DNA from: Phycisphaerae bacterium
GTDB lineage: Bacteria > Planctomycetota > Phycisphaerae > Sedimentisphaerales > Anaerobacaceae
Length of the DNA stretch: 9,690 nt
Direction: 5' to 3'
NCBI GenBank assembly: GCA_030609625.1
Contig: JAUWBX010000035.1
Span: forward strand, 1-9,690
A program made the position numbers and the translations under genes. Position 1 is the stretch's first letter; each line of letters starts with the position of its first letter. The notes beneath the pieces were generated by a model. The model was given only the letters and a program-made list of their open reading frames with translations, made no database searches and had not been told where the DNA came from. This document shows positions 6,931-9,690 of the stretch, one piece after another.

Positions 6931-7659
6931 TCAATCGGGTTTTTCGCCGAGGATAAGCACCTTTCTCAAAAAGGTCAGTTGTATTTTGTAGAGCTTGTAA
7001 AAAACCTTATTGTCGGCAAACATCGCGTTGAGCAGTCCAAAGGGCAAACGGGAAACTAAAGCTGTGACCAGGAAACATACGAATCCTGTCAATGGGCCGC
7101 TCAGATAGCAACTCTTTATATTCTCGAAGCCGGCGTTGACCAGAAGCTGTTTGAGCCTGCGCTGGGTTGTTACATAGTTATGTGAAAAATCACAATTAAA
7201 GAAATTGTGCCGCCAATTCAAATAATCCGGCGAGCATATTACAAACTTACCTTTCGGCTTTAGAACCTCTCTTATCTGCCGGGTTATCTGCAAAGCGTCC
7301 TGCATACTGTTCATATGCTCCATAACTGCAAGCATAACCACCGCGTCAAATTCTTTGTCTATCGCGGGCAGCGGCGGGACCATTGCGCGAATAACGTTAG
7401 CGCCTCTTTTTTCGAGTGATGCCGCCATTTGTTGGTTAGGTTCGACGGCGCAGTATTCGATACCTTTTTCAAGACAAATATCAGCAAAAACACCCCGGCC
7501 GGGGCCTATCTCTAAAATGTTAGTGCCGGAAGCAATCTCAGCATATCGGAAAATTTTCCGTGACAAGGCCTTGACCAGTCTCGTTCCCATTTTTGTGGAT
7601 TTGTCGCCTCGGCTGAAATGGTCGAAAAAAGTGTCCGGTTCATTGTTTTGATTCGCCAT
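6931..7659 (-). CDS. Class I SAM-dependent methyltransferase
   Basis: A 242-residue Rossmann-fold methyltransferase. Motif I is ILEIGPGRG (48-56); an acidic residue ends strand 2 (CAVEP, Glu73); FDAVVMLAVMEHM at 104-116 is strand 4; VLKPKGKFVI follows, as in the Methyltransf_11/UbiE-like group. The C-terminal third has a hydrophobic stretch (GPLTGFVCFLVTALVSRL, about 186-204), suggesting membrane association. The ATG at 7659 has AAGGA (complement of 7668-7672) 8 bases upstream, a clear Shine-Dalgarno. It lies 57 bases downstream of another methyltransferase and 109 bases before the flippase-like gene. Placement with a glycosyltransferase suggests a sugar, lipid or glycan-intermediate substrate, but the target cannot be read from the sequence. 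Confidence 0.85.
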   Translation of the reverse strand: MANQNNEPDTFFDHFSRGDKSTKMGTRLVKALSRKIFRYAEIASGTNILEIGPGRGVFADICLEKGIEYCAVEPNQQMAASLEKRGANVIRAMVPPLPAIDKEFDAVVMLAVMEHMNSMQDALQITRQIREVLKPKGKFVICSPDYLNWRHNFFNCDFSHNYVTTQRRLKQLLVNAGFENIKSCYLSGPLTGFVCFLVTALVSRLPFGLLNAMFADNKVFYKLYKIQLTFLRKVLILGEKPD

Positions 7660-7716
7660 ATCACAATTCCTTTATCCCTGGAGAGAAACCTGTGTTGGTT
7701 CCGCTGGAAAAAACAA

Positions 7717-8547
7717 TTATAGTTTTCTTGCTATTAACAGCCGTTCGTCGGCGCACTTATCTTTATATTCGTTATATACATCGACATCGTAATAATTTTT
7801 GTAAAGCAAATAATCTTCTTTCAGGAGTATTTCGAGACCTTCCGTGATTAAAAGCTGCTCAATCTTGTCCCATTCTATGTGGTCGTCCGGCCAAACGTGA
7901 ATGTCACCTTCTTTTTTATATCGGGGGTTCCTTATCCGCCTGAATATATGTTTATAACCCTTTACGTCAAATAACAGGCGAAGATAACGTTTGAAATTTA
8001 TTATCGGCCTGGCTTTTCTTAAAAACTCGACGTATTCTTTTGGCCTGTCGTAGTACGACTCGTTGACCTCGTGGTCAATATAAATCACACCGCCCGGTTT
8101 TAGCACTCTGCACATTTCCTTTACTATCCGCAGATAATCAGGTACGTGATGCAATACCGAATAAGTTGCCACCAAATCGAATCGGCCGTTTGCCACACCG
8201 GACAAATCCTCTCCATTAACTTTCAGTACCTTCGATAAGCCGGTTTGAGAAAAATTCCGTTCAATCAAAGCTAAAAAGCCATCTGAAATATCCGCCGAGA
8301 CCGTCTCAATGCCTGTCTCTATTAAGTGCTTAGTAAGATTGCCGGAGCCGCATCCGTAATCAAGAGCAGTAAGTCCGCCGCGGGCGGATGAATTTGTACT
8401 CACCACTTTTATTGCCGTACTTAAAGCTTTGCCCAATCGCTCCTGCTCGATGGGATTGAATATTTCGCTGTGCAGGTGGTCGTATTGATTGGATTCCCGC
8501 AAGGCGGGGTCCCTGGCGATTCTGCCGTTGGTTTTTTTTATGGGCAT
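7717..8547 (-). CDS. Class I SAM-dependent methyltransferase
   Basis: A 276-residue cytoplasmic methyltransferase with motif I ALDYGCGSGN (61-70), the strand-2 acid at Asp86 (VSADIS), FDLVATYSVLHHV (123-135) and RVLKPGGVIYIDHE, typical of the Methyltransf_11/25 families. The C-terminal part (about 165-276) is charged and Tyr-rich (KRYLRLLF, NYYDVDVYNEYKD) and probably forms the substrate cap. Its ATG lies inside the end of the glycosyltransferase gene, a 10-base overlap suggesting translational coupling. It shares little visible similarity with the next methyltransferase outside the SAM motifs, so a recent tandem duplication is unlikely. I infer a role in modifying a glycan or lipid-linked intermediate made by the operon. 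Confidence 0.85.
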   Translation of the reverse strand: MPIKKTNGRIARDPALRESNQYDHLHSEIFNPIEQERLGKALSTAIKVVSTNSSARGGLTALDYGCGSGNLTKHLIETGIETVSADISDGFLALIERNFSQTGLSKVLKVNGEDLSGVANGRFDLVATYSVLHHVPDYLRIVKEMCRVLKPGGVIYIDHEVNESYYDRPKEYVEFLRKARPIINFKRYLRLLFDVKGYKHIFRRIRNPRYKKEGDIHVWPDDHIEWDKIEQLLITEGLEILLKEDYLLYKNYYDVDVYNEYKDKCADERLLIARKL

Positions 8548-9680
8548 AATTTCTCGTATATGCTTGTTATTTGTTTTAGCTGCTCGGCGCCGTTAAATTT
8601 GCGAGAGAAAACTTCGGCATTTTCTATCAGACTTTCCCGCAAAGAATTGTCCTGCATAAGCGTGTTGACGGCATCAGCAATATTCTCTGCGTTCAGGTTG
8701 TCCAATAAAATTCCGGTTTTGTTATGTTGCACCACTTCGGCCAGACCTCCAACGGGCGAGGCAATAACGGGTATTTTCATTCGCATAAATTCAATGGCGG
8801 CGATACCAAATGCCTCGCGTCTGCTGGGAACAACGGCAATATCAAAAGCGCTTATAATTTCCGCCGGGTTCCTGCACAATCCGGTAAAGATAACTTTTTC
8901 TTTCAGCCCTAATCGAAGAGCCAGATGTTCAAGCTGTTTTCTTTGTGCTCCCTGGCCGACAATAACAAAATGGTATCGCTGGTCTTTTTTGCACAGAATC
9001 GCCGCGGCGTTGATTAGTAAATCCACTCCCTTGCAACTATCGAGCCTGCCCACAAATCCGACAAGTGTTTTGTTCTCAGCGATTCCAAGTGTGTCCCTGG
9101 CCGTGGTGGCACGGGCATCTTGCCCGTGTGATTGACTCACGGCCTGGAAGGCCGTGCCACCATAAAGCGTGTGGTCAAAACGGGCGAAGTCAATAAAATT
9201 ACTTACTATGTAAATTGATTCTTTCGCAAATCCGGCTGTTTGGTTCAAAGCTGACTTTGTTGCTTGTGAATTAGCAATTGCGATGGATGCTTTTGTGGCT
9301 AACAGTTTCAGAAGCAGCCGATAGATACAACCGGTGCCGCCGCGGAAAATCGGGCCGTGCTCGTGAATGATGATTTTGGCGTCACAAAGAAAACCTGCAA
9401 GAAGGCAGCTTATTATCGATTTCTGCAAGTGGGCGTGGATAATGTCTATCTCGTGCTCCTTGCAGAGTTTCGCGATCGCTAAGAAGGCAAAGGGGTTATA
9501 CTTGTGATATGTTAAGCTGATGAGCGTGGTTTTGATTGGCATGGCTTCGGGGTTCGTCCTAAGCGCGCAGACGAAAGTTTCGATGTCCTCGCTGCTGAGC
9601 CTTTCGACTATATTTTTGACAACGACGGGTGCTCCACCGTAGCCCAGATGGTCTATTACATGTAAGACCCTTATTTTCAT
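8538..9680 (-). CDS. GT4-family (GT-B) glycosyltransferase with an in-frame repeat insertion
   Basis: A 380-residue cytoplasmic or membrane-peripheral glycosyltransferase that probably transfers a sugar from a nucleotide donor to a lipid-linked or surface glycan. The N-terminal domain starts MKIRVLHVIDHLGYGGAP, with the glycine loop at 13-16, followed by DIIHAHLQ and HEHGPIFRGG. The C-terminal donor domain has VGRLDSCKG (Arg212, Lys217), FVIVGQGAQRKQLE and the retaining-enzyme EX7E motif EAFGIAAIE (Glu289, Glu297), then PVIASPVGGLAEVV. Residues 174-192 (GGTAFQAVSQSHGQDARAT) are encoded exactly by a 57-base palindromic repeat in the variable linker after NFIDFARF. Both catalytic domains remain complete, so the enzyme may still work. 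The ATG at 9680 is 10 bases from the window edge; no Shine-Dalgarno can be seen in those bases. First gene of the visible minus-strand operon. Confidence 0.9.
   Translation of the reverse strand: MKIRVLHVIDHLGYGGAPVVVKNIVERLSSEDIETFVCALRTNPEAMPIKTTLISLTYHKYNPFAFLAIAKLCKEHEIDIIHAHLQKSIISCLLAGFLCDAKIIIHEHGPIFRGGTGCIYRLLLKLLATKASIAIANSQATKSALNQTAGFAKESIYIVSNFIDFARFDHTLYGGTAFQAVSQSHGQDARATTARDTLGIAENKTLVGFVGRLDSCKGVDLLINAAAILCKKDQRYHFVIVGQGAQRKQLEHLALRLGLKEKVIFTGLCRNPAEIISAFDIAVVPSRREAFGIAAIEFMRMKIPVIASPVGGLAEVVQHNKTGILLDNLNAENIADAVNTLMQDNSLRESLIENAEVFSRKFNGAEQLKQITSIYEKLCP
9105..9161. repeat. 57-bp double-hairpin palindromic element inserted in a coding region
   Basis: The outer arms GGTGGCACGG (9105-9114) and CCGTGCCACC (9152-9161) are perfect reverse complements. 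Inside are two perfect 8-bp hairpins with 3-base loops: CACGGGCA-TCT-TGCCCGTG (9110-9128) and CACGGCCT-GGA-AGGCCGTG (9138-9156), joined by TGATTGACT. The outer GGTGG/CCACC plus both hairpins would form a three-way junction. Length is 19 codons, so the host frame is kept. Sequences and encoded peptides of this type recur, from memory, in planctomycete-like genomes. I see no clear target-site duplication. Confidence 0.9.
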
Positions 9681-9690
9681 TTTAATCTTT

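Noticed and set aside
8470..9135. 221-codon plus-strand open frame over the glycosyltransferase and methyltransferase start
   Set aside because: It is antisense to two well-supported genes, and part of its end is simply the palindromic repeat read on the other strand.
9105..9161. Reading the palindromic element as a transcription terminator
   Set aside because: It lies mid-gene with no T-run after either hairpin, and the coding frame continues into an intact donor domain with EX7E.

Overview
The window comes from a bacterial chromosome of moderate GC content. I infer a planctomycete-like organism (Phycisphaerae type, probably an environmental genome). The grounds are the intergenic 'TGTCATTCTGAG...CGAAG' repeat, the in-gene palindromic 'GGTGGCACGG...CCGTGCCACC' element and the general style of the proteins. 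No rRNA, tRNA or phylogenetic marker is present, so the assignment is tentative.

Layout. Positions 1-190 carry intergenic repeats. A long, multi-PDZ site-2 protease of the RseP/M50 type follows (191-2314, +); the first His of its HExxH zinc motif is Asn. A 285-base gap holds a possible decayed ORF. Next is a beta-class DNA amino-methyltransferase fused to a C-terminal Mrr/PD-(D/E)xK-like nuclease domain (2600-4243, +), a candidate single-chain restriction-modification or defence enzyme. A 165-base gap contains a possible frameshifted antisense remnant. Then comes a divergent serine hydroxymethyltransferase (4409-5791, +) with several changed active-site residues. A compact hairpin at 5801-5819 separates it from a convergent block on the minus strand.

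The minus-strand block, read from 9680 down to 5820, is probably one operon entering from beyond the right edge: a GT4 glycosyltransferase, two class I SAM methyltransferases and a YbhN/LPG_synthase_TM (flippase-like) membrane protein. This set suits assembly or modification of a lipid-linked or surface glycan. The first two genes overlap by 10 bases, and the block ends at the shared hairpin terminator, which has a T-tract in this direction.

The most notable points are: (1) a 57-base double-hairpin repeat inserted in frame in the glycosyltransferase, adding 19 residues to the interdomain linker; (2) the HExxH-to-NExxH change in the protease; (3) an SHMT-fold enzyme that keeps the PLP lysine but has lost several residues that define SHMT; (4) three perfect 19-base tandem repeats running up to the start codon of the flippase-like gene, with related motifs in the intergenic region upstream of the protease.
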